64,000 nucleotides of DNA, taken from positions 1 through 64,000 of the forward strand of contig JAIXYO010000061.1 of NCBI GenBank assembly GCA_027490215.1, written 5' to 3'. Source of the DNA: Rubrivivax sp. Its GTDB lineage: Bacteria > Pseudomonadota > Gammaproteobacteria > Burkholderiales > Burkholderiaceae_C. A program made the translations under genes and the position numbers. Position 1 is the first letter of the stretch. Each line of letters opens with the position of its first letter. Positions 27,900-37,233 of this stretch are shown here, piece by piece. The notes under the pieces were generated by a model. The model searched no databases. It worked only from the letters and a program-made list of their open reading frames with translations, and was not told the origin of the DNA.

Positions 27900-29438
27900 T
27901 CACATCGTCTTGCGCAGGTTGGCCGGCGCGATACGCAGCGCTTCGCGGTACTTGGCAACGGTCCGGCGGGCCACCTGGATGCCCTGTTCTTCGAGCATCT
28001 TGCTGAGCTGGCTGTCAGACAGCGGCTTCAGCACGTTCTCGGCCGCGACCAGCTGCTTGATCAGCGCGCGCACCGCGGTGCTCGACGCATTGCCACCTGC
28101 CTCGGTGTTCAGCGACGAACCGAAGAAGTACTTCAGCTCGAAGGTACCGAACACCGTGGCCATGTACTTCGCGGTGGTCACACGCGAAATCGTCGATTCG
28201 TGCAGGCCGAGCTCGTCGGCAATCTCGCGCAGCACCAGCGGCTTCATGGCGATCTCGCCGTGGGTGAAGAAGTTCTTCTGTCGCTCGACGATGGCCTGCG
28301 ACACCCGCTGGATGGTGTCGAAGCGCTGCTGGATGTTCTTCATGAACCAGCGCGCTTCCTGCAGCCGCGAACTCAAGCCGGCATGACTGCCGTTGGCCGA
28401 GGCGGCGCCACGCCCTTGGCGTATGGCCTGCGCATACAGGTCGTTGATGCGCAGCTTCGGCATCACGTCGGGGTTGAGCACGACCTTCCAGTTGCGGCCC
28501 GACTTCTGCACGATCACGTCGGGCACGATGATGTTGGCCTCGGCACGCGAGAACGGCCGCCCGGGCTTCGGCTCCAGCACGGTGATCAGCGCCTGAGCCT
28601 GCTTGACCAGCTCTTCATCGGCGCCGGTGACGGCCATCAGCTTCTTCAGGTCTCGGCGCGCGAGCAGCTCCAGGTGGTTCTTGCAGATGAGGATCGCGAT
28701 CATCTGCGCTTCGCTGCGGGGCAGCAGGCGCAATTGCAAGGTCAGGCATTCAGGCAGATTGCGCGCGCCAACGCCGATCGGATCCATGTTCTGCAGCCAC
28801 TTCAGCGCGCAGCAAAGACGCTCCATGACCTCTTCGCGTCGCAATTCATCGTCGCCGGCCAAGGCTTGCGCGATGTCTTCCAGGCTGTCGGCCAGATAGC
28901 CATCCCCATCGAGGGATTCGATCAGCACCTCGACAGCGGCAACATCCTCGGGCGACAGCCGCATGCCGAGAAGTTGGGCCCGCAAGTGCTCCTGCAAACT
29001 GACTTGCGTGGGATTGCGGTCTTGTGGGTCGAACTCTTCGCCGTCGTTGTTGGTGCCGGACTTGCCCGGCGTTTCACGGATGCCGTCGAAGTCGTCGCGC
29101 TCGGTGCCGTTTTCCCAGTCGTCGCGCTCGGTGGTGCCGAAGTCGCTGCCGTCCATGCCAGGCGCGTCATCGCCACCTTCGCCGCTGGCTTCTGTCGGCG
29201 TATCCGCCCGTTCGGTTTCGCGCTCGGCCACACGCTCGGTTGCCGATGTGCGCTCGACCATCGGCTCGAAGGCGCCGACGGCATCGTCCTCTGGTTCGAG
29301 AAACGGGTTCTGGTCGAGCATCTGCTCGACTTCCTGGTGCAGTTCGAGCGTGGACAGCTGCAGCAGGCGAATCGACTGCTGCAGCTGTGGCGTCAAGGCC
29401 AGATGCTGCGACAGCCGTACCTGTAGGGACGGCTTCAT
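27900..29438 (-). CDS. rpoN: RNA polymerase sigma-54 factor
   Basis: Directs RNA polymerase to -24/-12 promoters that need an enhancer-binding ATPase. The 512-residue protein has the Gln-rich activator region (LSQHLALTPQLQQSIRLLQL, then LELHQEVEQML), an acidic spacer from about 50 to 130, the core-binding region, and the RpoN box ARRTVAKYRE near the C terminus. It begins 5 bases after lptB and is the last gene of the lptA-lptB-rpoN run, an arrangement conserved in proteobacteria. Confidence 0.97.
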   Translation of the reverse strand: MKPSLQVRLSQHLALTPQLQQSIRLLQLSTLELHQEVEQMLDQNPFLEPEDDAVGAFEPMVERTSATERVAERETERADTPTEASGEGGDDAPGMDGSDFGTTERDDWENGTERDDFDGIRETPGKSGTNNDGEEFDPQDRNPTQVSLQEHLRAQLLGMRLSPEDVAAVEVLIESLDGDGYLADSLEDIAQALAGDDELRREEVMERLCCALKWLQNMDPIGVGARNLPECLTLQLRLLPRSEAQMIAILICKNHLELLARRDLKKLMAVTGADEELVKQAQALITVLEPKPGRPFSRAEANIIVPDVIVQKSGRNWKVVLNPDVMPKLRINDLYAQAIRQGRGAASANGSHAGLSSRLQEARWFMKNIQQRFDTIQRVSQAIVERQKNFFTHGEIAMKPLVLREIADELGLHESTISRVTTAKYMATVFGTFELKYFFGSSLNTEAGGNASSTAVRALIKQLVAAENVLKPLSDSQLSKMLEEQGIQVARRTVAKYREALRIAPANLRKTM

Positions 29439-29443
29439 GACAT

Positions 29444-30217
29444 CTACATTCGGAAATGCTCGCCGAGGTACACCTTGCGCACGTCGGGGTTGTCGACGAT
29501 TTCCGCAGAGGTGCCTTCGGCCAGAACCCGGCCTTCGCTGATGATGTACGCGCGGTCGCAGATGCCCAGCGTCTCGCGCACGTTGTGGTCGGTGATCAGC
29601 ACACCGATGCCGCGTGTCTTCAGGAAGCTGATGATGCGCTGGATCTCGATGACCGCGATCGGGTCGACACCAGCAAAGGGCTCGTCGAGCAGGATGAAAC
29701 GGGGTTGCGTCGCCAGCGCGCGGGCGATCTCGACCCGGCGACGCTCGCCACCGGACAAAGACAGCGCGGTCGAATCACGCAGCTTCTCGATGCCCAGATC
29801 GCGCAGCAGTCCTTCGAGCAGTTCATTGATCGCCGCTGGCTTCAGTGCACGACCGTTCGCATCGACCTGCAACTCGAGCACCGCGCGGATGTTCTCCTCG
29901 ACGTTCAGCTTGCGGAAAATTGAGGCCTCCTGTGGCAGGTAGGACAGGCCGAGGCGTGAGCGCTGGTGGATGGGCAACCGATCGACGCGCTGACCTTCGA
30001 TGGTGATCTCACCGGCATCGGCGGGCACGAGACCGACGATCATGTAGAAGCTGGTGGTCTTGCCCGCGCCGTTGGGGCCCAGCAATCCGACGACCTCGCC
30101 GGCGTCGACCGACAAGTGCACATCGGTGACCACCTTGCGCGCACCGTAGCTCTTCTGCAGCCCCGTGGCACTCAGGCGGTGCACCGGAGGCGCGGCCTGT
30201 TCTGCGGCGGTATTCAA
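29444..30217 (-). CDS. lptB: LPS export ABC transporter ATPase LptB
   Basis: The cytosolic ATPase that powers lipopolysaccharide extraction from the inner membrane with LptFG. The 257-residue protein has Walker [10 protein letters not shown] (about 47-55), the LptB-specific [18 protein letters not shown], signature [15 protein letters not shown], Walker [14 protein letters not shown] and the switch His in [10 protein letters not shown]. It overlaps lptA by 4 bases (ATGA). Confidence 0.97.
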   Translation of the reverse strand: MNTAAEQAAPPVHRLSATGLQKSYGARKVVTDVHLSVDAGEVVGLLGPNGAGKTTSFYMIVGLVPADAGEITIEGQRVDRLPIHQRSRLGLSYLPQEASIFRKLNVEENIRAVLELQVDANGRALKPAAINELLEGLLRDLGIEKLRDSTALSLSGGERRRVEIARALATQPRFILLDEPFAGVDPIAVIEIQRIISFLKTRGIGVLITDHNVRETLGICDRAYIISEGRVLAEGTSAEIVDNPDVRKVYLGEHFRM

Positions 30218-30861
30218 CGCTTCTCGCCCAAGGAGGGGCTGGATCGCAGGGTTGCACCCGGCTGCGATGCGGCGCCTGGTGCTGCCGGTACCTCGCGAGG
30301 AGTCAGCACAGCGCGCACCCGGCCGCTGGGGTTGGTGGGCGTGGCCGCTGCGGCACCACCGACCACGTTGAAAACCTCAGCCACGTTGTCGTAGACGATG
30401 GTGCTGCCTGCGGTTTCGTCCGCCAGCACCGCACCGCGGAATCGGCGGATCACCGCGCGGTTGATGAACCGGACCACGTCTGCCTGGCCGTCGTACTCGA
30501 TGCGCTCGCCTTCGCCTTCAATGTATTCGTCAAGACCTTCGCGCTTCTGCCGAAAGATCGCCCGCTTGCCCTCGTCAGCGATCGCAATACCAAACTGCGC
30601 GCCATCAGGCGATTGCCGCACCTCAATCTTCCCCGCACGCATCGACATGGTGCCCTTGGTCACGACCACATTGCCAGTGAAGATGCCCAACTGCTTGACG
30701 TCGTCATACCGACCGTTGTCGGCTTCCACGTTCAGCGGCTTGTTGCGATCCGCTTTTTCCGCATACGCCAGATGGCAGGTCAGCGCGGCCATGACGCCCA
30801 GAGCAGTCAGGCGCCAAAACGCGGGCCAGGAGAGGGATTTGGTGTCGATGGTTGGGTTCAT
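30214..30861 (-). CDS. lptA: LPS periplasmic bridge protein LptA
   Basis: Forms the periplasmic bridge that carries lipopolysaccharide to the outer membrane. The 215-residue protein has a signal peptide (hydrophobic to CHLAYA, near residue 34), then the OstA fold: [20 protein letters not shown] and [19 protein letters not shown]. The tail is Ala/Pro-rich. In many relatives lptC and kdsC lie directly upstream; here the upstream neighbour is dsbA, so the operon head is missing or moved. Confidence 0.93.
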   Translation of the reverse strand: MNPTIDTKSLSWPAFWRLTALGVMAALTCHLAYAEKADRNKPLNVEADNGRYDDVKQLGIFTGNVVVTKGTMSMRAGKIEVRQSPDGAQFGIAIADEGKRAIFRQKREGLDEYIEGEGERIEYDGQADVVRFINRAVIRRFRGAVLADETAGSTIVYDNVAEVFNVVGGAAAATPTNPSGRVRAVLTPREVPAAPGAASQPGATLRSSPSLGEKR

Positions 30862-30915
30862 AGGGCACGATTCTTGCAGGAAATTCTACCCCACAAGCAT
30901 CGGCTTGAAGCCCTG

Positions 30916-30938
30916 AAGTGCATCGAATGTGTGCACTT
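30916..30938. repeat. Inverted repeat between dsbA and lptA
   Basis: AAGTGCA (30916-30922) faces TGCACTT (30932-30938) across 9 bases, in the 108-base gap between the dsbA stop and the lptA start. No T tract follows on the minus strand, so it is a weak terminator at best; it could be an operator for lptA. Confidence 0.4.
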
Positions 30939-30969
30939 TCCGGCCGCCGTCGCGGCACGCTGATGGTCG

Positions 30970-31623
30970 TCAGACCTTCTTGCGCGACCGATCAATCAGG
31001 TAGTCTGCCACGGCCAGCGTGCGTTCGGGCGATCCAGCCAAGGATCCCGAGGTGTAAAAGCGCGCCTGTATGCCCAGAGTAGGCACACCGTCGATGCGGT
31101 AGACCTCGGCCAGTTGCTTGGCTTGGCGAACTTTCGTCTGCACCGAAAAGGAATTGAACACCTCAGAAAACTTCGCTCCATCAACACCGTTCTTGGTCAC
31201 GAAGGCGAGGATTTCGGGCAGTTTATCGAGCCGCAACTTATCAAGGAAGATGGCGCTGAAGACCTTGCGGTGGATCGTGTCGACCAAGCCCATCGCCTCC
31301 AGCGAATAGAACAGGCGCTGGTGCGCAACAAATGGCTCCTCGCGGAACGCCACTGGAACCCGGCGAAACGCGACATCGGTCGGCAGCTTCTTCTGCCACG
31401 CATCCAGCGCCGGCTCGAATGCATGGCAGTGAGGACAGCCGTACCAGAAAAACTCAACCACCTCGATCTTGCCGTCAGACGGGACCACGCCAGGCTGGCT
31501 CAGCTTGACGTAGTGCGTACCTTCGACGAATGGGCTTTGCGCCTGTGCCGCACCGCCGGCAGACAAGGTGACCGCGCCGACGGCGGTGGCCATCATGCGC
31601 GTTGAAAATTCGCGTCGCTTCAT
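30970..31623 (-). CDS. dsbA: Thiol:disulfide interchange protein DsbA
   Basis: Introduces disulfide bonds into periplasmic proteins. The 217-residue product has a signal peptide with an AQA-Q cleavage site near residue 28, the active site Cys63-Pro-His-Cys66 (FFWYGCPHCHAFEP) and the cis-proline loop GVPTLGIQ. The ATG at 31623 was chosen over an upstream one at 31665, since it gives a normal signal peptide. It is read after argS and the SPOR gene. Confidence 0.93.
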   Translation of the reverse strand: MKRREFSTRMMATAVGAVTLSAGGAAQAQSPFVEGTHYVKLSQPGVVPSDGKIEVVEFFWYGCPHCHAFEPALDAWQKKLPTDVAFRRVPVAFREEPFVAHQRLFYSLEAMGLVDTIHRKVFSAIFLDKLRLDKLPEILAFVTKNGVDGAKFSEVFNSFSVQTKVRQAKQLAEVYRIDGVPTLGIQARFYTSGSLAGSPERTLAVADYLIDRSRKKV

Positions 31624-31661
31624 GGTTGTCGATTCCTTCGGAAGTAGCACACAGTCACTGT

Positions 31662-32306
31662 TCACTTCGGCGCGCGCACCAACGCAGCTTCGAAGCCCGC
31701 CGCCATCAATTTTTCCTTGGTGAGGTCGGCCTCACCCTTTTCCTCAAACGGCCCGAGGCGCACGCGATGCACGGTGCGGCCGGACTGCTCGCGCTCGCTG
31801 ATGCGCGCCGCGTAGCCAAGCAAAGCCAGCTTGCCTCGCTGGGACTCCGCGTCATCGGTACTGGCATAGGCACCCGTCTGCACGAAGTAACTGAACGCTT
31901 CCTCGCCCGGTCTGGTGGACAGCGCACCGGACGCATTGGATGCATTGGTCGCAGCCGCTGCCGGGCGATCGGCCAGGATGGCAGCCGGATCGCGCGCCGA
32001 CGCTGGAGCAGGCTCAGGGACGCTGGAGGAAGGCGCCGGCGCTACCGGTCGCGCCGGGTTCTTGCCCGCCAGCGGAGCATTCGGATCCCAGTTCTTGTTC
32101 TTTTCCTGCTCGGCGGCATCCTGCTCGGGGGTGCGCTGAGGCACCTTGTCGAGAAAAGGAACCGGCACCTTGGTGACATACAAGGCCACACCCAATGCCA
32201 GTGCCAGCCCGATCAGCAGACCGACGATCATTCCGGTCAGGAAACCACCTGACTGTCGGGATGAGGATTTGGCAGGACGCACAGGGGTTCGCATGGCGGG
32301 ACTCAC
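31662..32306 (-). CDS. SPOR-domain membrane protein (FtsN-like)
   Basis: A 214-residue bitopic membrane protein: short basic cytosolic tail, one transmembrane helix (about 22-44, [20 protein letters not shown]), a long Pro/Ala linker, and a C-terminal SPOR domain from about residue 135 ([19 protein letters not shown]). SPOR domains bind septal peptidoglycan without stem peptides, so it probably acts in cell division. A GTG start overlaps the argS stop (GTGA); the ATG at 32294 is an alternative. Confidence 0.88.
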   Translation of the reverse strand: MSPAMRTPVRPAKSSSRQSGGFLTGMIVGLLIGLALALGVALYVTKVPVPFLDKVPQRTPEQDAAEQEKNKNWDPNAPLAGKNPARPVAPAPSSSVPEPAPASARDPAAILADRPAAAATNASNASGALSTRPGEEAFSYFVQTGAYASTDDAESQRGKLALLGYAARISEREQSGRTVHRVRLGPFEEKGEADLTKEKLMAAGFEAALVRAPK

Positions 32307-34009
32307 ATTTTTTCCGGTGCGCTGACGCCCAGTACCGCCAGCGCATTGCGGATCACCTGGCGTGTCGCCATCAACAAGGCGAGTCGTGCATGCGTCAGTG
32401 CGGCATCCTCCGCAAGGAAGCGCTCGGCGGCATAGTAGCTGTGGAAGGCGCCAGCCATGTCGCGCAGGTAGAAGGTCAGGTCGTGTGGCGCCAGCGTCTC
32501 GGCAGCGTTCGACAGCATGGCAGGGTAGTCGGCCAGCTTGAGCATCAGTGCCGTTTCGGTTGGCGCGGTCAACAGCGACAGGTCGGCGCTGACGATGGCG
32601 GCCGCAGCGCCGTCCTTGTCGCTGCTCCTTTCAAGGTACTGCTGGATCACCGAGCAGATGCGCGCATGGGCGTACTGCACGTAGAACACCGGGTTCTCGT
32701 CGTTCTGCTTCAGCGCGAGATCGACATCGAAGGTGAATTCGGTATCAGCCTTGCGGCTGATCAGGAAAAAGCGCACCGCATCGCGGCTGGTCCAATCGAT
32801 CAGGTCGCGCAGCGTGACGTAGGAACCGGCGCGCTTGGAGATCTTCACCTCCTCGCCTCCCTTCATCACCGTGACCATCTTGTGCAGCACATAGTCCGGG
32901 TAGCCCGGGCCGATGCCGACGCCAGCCGCCTGCAGGCCGGCGCGCACTCGCGCAATCGTGCCGTGGTGGTCACCGCCCTGGATATTGATCGCCTTGCTGT
33001 AGCCACGCTGGAACTTGTTGATGTGGTACGCAACATCGGGCACGAAGTAGGTGTACTGCGCTTCCCCGCCCTGAGAGGATTTGCGCATCACCCGGTCCTT
33101 GTCGTCCCCGTAGTCGGTGCTACGCAACCACAGCGCGCCATCCTGCTCGTAGGTCTTGCCCGCGGCCACCAGCCGCGCCACAGTGGCCTCGACCTGCCCC
33201 GTCGCGTACAGACTGGACTCCAGGAAGTAGTGATTGAAGCGCACACCGAAGGCCTGCAGATCCAGGTCCTGCTCGTGCCGCAGGTAGGCAACCGCGAACT
33301 GACGGATGCCGTCGAGGTCTTCGATGTCACCGGAGGCGGTGTAGGCGCGATCATCGGCCGTCACCGTCTTGCCTGCCAGGAAATCCGCCGCGATGTCGGC
33401 GATGTAGTCGCCGTTGTAGGCCGACTCGGGCCACTGCGCGTCGCCGGGCTTGAAGCCGCGCAACCGCGCCTGTGTCGATGCAGCCAAGGTGGCGATCTGC
33501 ACACCGGCATCGTTGTAATAGAACTCGCGCTGCACGGCCCAGCCCTGGGTCTCGAACAGGTTGCAGATGGCGTCACCGAGCGCCGCCTGTCGGCCATGGC
33601 CCACGTGGAGCGGCCCGGTCGGGTTGGCCGACACGAATTCCACCAGCACCCGCTGGGCGTTGTCCGCCTGCCGCCCGAAACACGCCCCACCCGTCAGCAC
33701 CTCGCGCACCACCGCCTGTCGAGCCGACGGCCGCAAGCGCAGGTTGATGAAGCCGGGGCCGGCGATCTCGAGCGAATCAACATTCTTTTGCACTGCCGGC
33801 TGTCGCTCGAGCGCCGCGATCAAGGCTTGGGCCACCTCGCGCGGATTCTTCTTCAGCGGCTTCGCTAGTTGCATCGCCAAGGTACACGCCAAGTCGCCAT
33901 GCGCGGCCAGCTTGGGTGACTCGAACGCGGCCTTCAGGGGGCTCGCCGGGCTGACTTCGTCGATCGCTGCGGCGAGCGCCTTCAGCAGATCCTGCTTCGC
34001 TTCAATCAT
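32303..34009 (-). CDS. argS: Arginyl-tRNA synthetase
   Basis: Charges tRNA-Arg. The 568-residue class I synthetase has an N-terminal additional domain, the HIGH-type motif HVGHGR in [19 protein letters not shown], and [14 protein letters not shown] as the KMSKS-region equivalent. A C-terminal anticodon-binding domain starts near residue 445 ([17 protein letters not shown]). It leads the argS-SPOR-dsbA group and is divergent from the kinase gene. Confidence 0.96.
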   Translation of the reverse strand: MIEAKQDLLKALAAAIDEVSPASPLKAAFESPKLAAHGDLACTLAMQLAKPLKKNPREVAQALIAALERQPAVQKNVDSLEIAGPGFINLRLRPSARQAVVREVLTGGACFGRQADNAQRVLVEFVSANPTGPLHVGHGRQAALGDAICNLFETQGWAVQREFYYNDAGVQIATLAASTQARLRGFKPGDAQWPESAYNGDYIADIAADFLAGKTVTADDRAYTASGDIEDLDGIRQFAVAYLRHEQDLDLQAFGVRFNHYFLESSLYATGQVEATVARLVAAGKTYEQDGALWLRSTDYGDDKDRVMRKSSQGGEAQYTYFVPDVAYHINKFQRGYSKAINIQGGDHHGTIARVRAGLQAAGVGIGPGYPDYVLHKMVTVMKGGEEVKISKRAGSYVTLRDLIDWTSRDAVRFFLISRKADTEFTFDVDLALKQNDENPVFYVQYAHARICSVIQQYLERSSDKDGAAAAIVSADLSLLTAPTETALMLKLADYPAMLSNAAETLAPHDLTFYLRDMAGAFHSYYAAERFLAEDAALTHARLALLMATRQVIRNALAVLGVSAPEKM

Positions 34010-34180
34010 CGAAAGATTCTACGTTTGGCCCCTGTTTCACCCACTGACGGGCGGGTTTGAGGGGTGTTCCGGCGGCTGTTCGGCGAACTCGACGGGCGCG
34101 GGCTGGGCGACGATGCCGGTGCAGGACGCCGCATGCGCGGCTGTCGTGCGCTCTTGCTGCCCACTTGCGAGCCTTGCCCC

Positions 34181-35596
34181 ATGGCCCACTCTTCTTCTGC
34201 CCAACGTTCGGTCGATACGGAACTTGACTTGGTCACCGAGTCTGCGCCAACAAAGCCTGCTCAAACACCCGCCACCAGCCACGCAGATCCCAAACAGATC
34301 GGCAAGTACCCAGTGCTGCGCAAGCTCGGCGAGGGTGCCACCAGTGATGTCTACCTCTGCCGCGACGAATTCCAGGCGCGTGACGTGGCGATCAAGCGGG
34401 TGCGTGTCGGGGCCACCGCCGACGCGGTGGCCAATCGCTACAGCGACCGCTTCTTTGCCGCCGAGGCGGCTCTGGTCGGTCGCCTTGAACACCCGAATGT
34501 GGTGAAGATCTATGACGCGGTGTCAGAGCCAGGGAATCAATACCTGGTCATGGAATACGTCGACGGGAGCACCTTGCGGCCTTACTGCCGCGCAGACCAG
34601 TTGCTGCCCCTGGAGCTGATCGTCGAAATCGGCTTCAAGTGCGCGATGGCGCTCGGCTATGTGTACCGGCAGGGGCTGATTCACCGCGATGTCAAGCCCG
34701 CCAATGTGCTGGCCGTGTTGAACCAGGGCACGATCACCGACGTGAAGATCTCGGACTTCGGCAGCGCGCTGAATCTGGAGTCCGACGTGACCCAGGTGTA
34801 CCGCGTCGGTTCGCTCGCCTACATGTCGCCCGAGCAGCTCGATGGCAGCGCGCTGGACAGTCGTGCTGACATGTACTCACTGGGCGCCGTTCTGTACCAC
34901 CTGATTGCCGGACGGCCCCCTTTTGACGCGCAGATCCAGTCAGCCATGATGCATCAGATCTACCACGCCACCCCGGCCCCGCTGCTCGGTCTGCGCGAGG
35001 GTGTCGGCCCCGCCGTGGATGAGGTGATCCAGCGCGCATTGGCCAAGGACCCGAAAGACCGCTACGCCGACTGGGACCACTTTGCGCAGGCGCTGTCGGG
35101 ATTGATCGCCAACCAGCAGGTACCGCGCGGGCAGTTGCAGGGCGTACTGGACTCAGAACGCTTCAACCTGCTGCGCAACCTGGAGTTCTTCACCAGCTTC
35201 GGCGACGTCGAGCTCTGGGAGGTGGTGCACCGCGCCAAGTGGCAACGCTTTCCCTTTGGCCATGCGCTGTACCGCCGTGGCGAGGAGGGCCGCAACTTCC
35301 ACATCATCGCGCAGGGCGAAGTGGAGGTCTACCGCGCAGGCAACAAGGTGGCGACACTCGGCATCGGCACCTCGGTGGGCGAGATGGCCTATCTGGCGCC
35401 GAGCGCCGAGCTGCGCCGGCACAGCACCGACGTGGTGGTGAGTCAACCAGCGACGACGATCTCGTTCTCTCCTGACACCCTGGCCCAGCTCGGCCCGGCC
35501 TGCCGACACCTGTTCGACGAGGCCTTCATCCGGGTGCTGGTGCGCCGACTGCACGCAGCCCATGAAGCCCTGGCGCATCCACGTCGGATCCTGTGA
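34181..35596 (+). CDS. Ser/Thr protein kinase fused to a cyclic-nucleotide-binding-like domain
   Basis: A 471-residue soluble protein. The kinase domain (about 43-310) is complete: glycine loop LGEGATSDVYLC, Lys72, HRDVKPAN with catalytic Asp170, DFG with Asp192, and a MSPEQL activation segment. A cNMP-binding fold follows (about 330-435): LFFTSF-type entry, YRRGEEGRNFHIIAQGEVEVY, and GTSVGEMAYL as the phosphate-binding cassette. The design resembles a eukaryotic PKG but with the regulatory domain at the C terminus. There is no membrane helix or PASTA domain. The ATG at 34181 was chosen because the upstream stretch is low-complexity and lacks homology. Confidence 0.9.
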   Translation: MAHSSSAQRSVDTELDLVTESAPTKPAQTPATSHADPKQIGKYPVLRKLGEGATSDVYLCRDEFQARDVAIKRVRVGATADAVANRYSDRFFAAEAALVGRLEHPNVVKIYDAVSEPGNQYLVMEYVDGSTLRPYCRADQLLPLELIVEIGFKCAMALGYVYRQGLIHRDVKPANVLAVLNQGTITDVKISDFGSALNLESDVTQVYRVGSLAYMSPEQLDGSALDSRADMYSLGAVLYHLIAGRPPFDAQIQSAMMHQIYHATPAPLLGLREGVGPAVDEVIQRALAKDPKDRYADWDHFAQALSGLIANQQVPRGQLQGVLDSERFNLLRNLEFFTSFGDVELWEVVHRAKWQRFPFGHALYRRGEEGRNFHIIAQGEVEVYRAGNKVATLGIGTSVGEMAYLAPSAELRRHSTDVVVSQPATTISFSPDTLAQLGPACRHLFDEAFIRVLVRRLHAAHEALAHPRRIL

Positions 35597-35725
35597 ACAC
35601 AAATTGACCGCGGCCGCGTGTCCACCGCGGCCCATCGCAGGGCGTTGAACGTGTGCTGGCTGCGCCGCCTGAGCGCATCGATCCAGGCTGGCACCCGCGT
35701 TCACAATCCTTCGGAGAAGCACCCC

Positions 35726-36118
35726 ATGAAGAAGCTCACCACCGTGCTGGCCCTGGCCGCCGCCATGTTCGCCGCGCCCGCTTTTGCGAGCACCCACAAG
35801 GAGGCTCCAGAGATGACCCACGCTGGTGGCTGCGAAGCTGCCGCCGCAGAGAAGAAGCTTTATGGTGCTGCCCAGACGAGCTTTCTGGAAAAGTGCCGCA
35901 AGACAGCACCGAAATCAGCGTGCGAGACCAAGGCGAGCGAAAAGAAGCTGTCTGGTGCTGCCAGAACCAGCTTCTTGGAAAAGTGCCACAAGACAGCACC
36001 AAAGTCAGACTGCGAGATCAAGGCGGCCGAGAAAAAGCTGGCTGGCGCTGCCGAGACCAGCTTCCTGAAGAAATGCCAAGCCGACAGCGCGGCCGCTGCC
36101 GCCTCGGCCGGCAAGTAA
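35726..36118 (+). CDS. Secreted PsiF-repeat protein
   Basis: A 130-residue protein with a signal peptide (MKKLTTVLALAAAMFAAPAFA, 21 residues) followed by three 30-residue repeats, each C-x5-EKKL-x-GAA-x-TSFL-x-KC. This matches the PsiF repeat family, named after a phosphate-starvation-induced E. coli protein of unknown function. The paired Cys in each unit could form disulfides in the periplasm. A GGAG ribosome site precedes the ATG. It ends 4 bases from the convergent LysR gene. Confidence 0.85.
   Translation: MKKLTTVLALAAAMFAAPAFASTHKEAPEMTHAGGCEAAAAEKKLYGAAQTSFLEKCRKTAPKSACETKASEKKLSGAARTSFLEKCHKTAPKSDCEIKAAEKKLAGAAETSFLKKCQADSAAAAASAGK
35831..36085 (+). repeat. Three 90-base tandem repeats inside the PsiF-type gene
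   Basis: Units begin at the Cys codons at 35831, 35921 and 36011. The first two are nearly identical in their second halves (AAGACAGCACC followed by AA-TCAG), while the third is truncated and ends in an Ala-rich tail. This implies recent in-frame duplication. Confidence 0.85.
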
Positions 36119-36122
36119 GGCG

Positions 36123-37055
36123 TTATGCCCCCAGCCCATCGCCCAGCGGTGGGCTGTCCCAATACCGGGATTCACCGTAGGTTCGCTTGAGAAACTCGAT
36201 CCACAGGCGCACGCGCAATGGCAGGTGCTTGCGCTGCGCAAACACGGCGTAGATGCCGTTCGGCGGCGCCGCATAGTCGTCGAGCACGCTGACCAGGCGG
36301 CCGCTGGCCACGTCCTGTCCCACCTCCCACATCGATCGCCAGGCGATACCCAGCCCGGCCAGGCACCAGTCACGCAGCACCTGGCCGTCGCTGCAGTCGA
36401 AGCGCCCACCCGGGCGCAGATGCTGGGTATGGCCCTCGAGCGTGAAGGCCCAGCCGCGCGTCTGGCTGGAGTCGCTTCCGAGCGTCAGGCATTCATGGTG
36501 CAGCAGATCGTCCGGGTGCAGCGGCACGCCGGCACGCGCCAGGTAGTCGGGTGAGGCGACGCACAAACGCCGGTTGTCGGCCAGGCGCACGCTGACCAGG
36601 AGGCTGTCCGGCAGATCGCCCACGCGCACGGCGCAGTCCACGCCTTCGTTGACGATGTCGACGATGCGATCGCTCAGGTTCAGCGACACGTTCACTTCCG
36701 GGTGCAGCGCCACAAACGCCGGGACCAGGGTCGCGACATGGCGCCGCCCGAAACCTGCAGGCGCAGTGACGCGGAGGAGGCCGCTGGCCTTGACGCCGCC
36801 GGCGCTGACGCTCGCTTCGGCATCGTTGAGCTCCGCCAGCACCCGCTGACAGTCTTCGAGAAAGGCGCTGCCTTCGTGGGTCAGGGTGATGCGCCGCGTG
36901 GTGCGCACCATCAGCTTGACGCCCAGACGCGCTTCCAGCGCATCGAGACGCCGTCCGATCACTGCCGGCGCGGTGCCTTCAGCCGCCGCCGCCGCGGTCA
37001 AGGTGCCTCGCAAGGCGACCTGCGCAAACGATTCGATCTGCTTTAGCTTGTCCAT
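36123..37055 (-). CDS. LysR-type transcriptional regulator
   Basis: A 310-residue regulator of the CrgA/AaeR-like branch. The N-terminal winged helix (MDKLKQIESFAQVALRG, LTAAAAAEG-TAPAVIGRRLDALE) has an unusual Ala-rich recognition region. The effector domain has LLRVTAPAGFGRRHVATLVP, DCAVRVGDLPDS and GLGIAWRSMWEVGQD. It is divergent from glcB, with a palindrome between them, but control of glcB is only inferred. Confidence 0.9.
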   Translation of the reverse strand: MDKLKQIESFAQVALRGTLTAAAAAEGTAPAVIGRRLDALEARLGVKLMVRTTRRITLTHEGSAFLEDCQRVLAELNDAEASVSAGGVKASGLLRVTAPAGFGRRHVATLVPAFVALHPEVNVSLNLSDRIVDIVNEGVDCAVRVGDLPDSLLVSVRLADNRRLCVASPDYLARAGVPLHPDDLLHHECLTLGSDSSQTRGWAFTLEGHTQHLRPGGRFDCSDGQVLRDWCLAGLGIAWRSMWEVGQDVASGRLVSVLDDYAAPPNGIYAVFAQRKHLPLRVRLWIEFLKRTYGESRYWDSPPLGDGLGA

Positions 37056-37155
37056 GTTGAATCCTCCCTCGCCCCAATTACATACTTAATAGTCATGAAT
37101 GATTTGCTCGGATGACAGTCGATGGATGGATAAGTTTGAAATACAGTGTTTACCC

Positions 37156-37170
37156 GACCATTGACTGGTC
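37156..37170. promoter_or_regulatory. Palindrome upstream of glcB
   Basis: GACCATTGACTGGTC has perfect 5-base arms (GACCA/TGGTC) around TTGAC. It lies 64 bases before the glcB start and about 100 bases before the divergent lysR start, a reasonable place for a LysR operator. Confidence 0.4.
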
Positions 37171-37233
37171 ATCCTTCCCCGCAAATCAGCAGTCCGAGCT
37201 CCACGCTCCGCTCCAACCCGAAAGTACGACGAC

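Noticed and set aside
27792-29426. Plus-strand frame of about 540 codons opposite rpoN
   Set aside because: rpoN is unambiguous with its RpoN box; the antisense frame has no ribosome site or motif.
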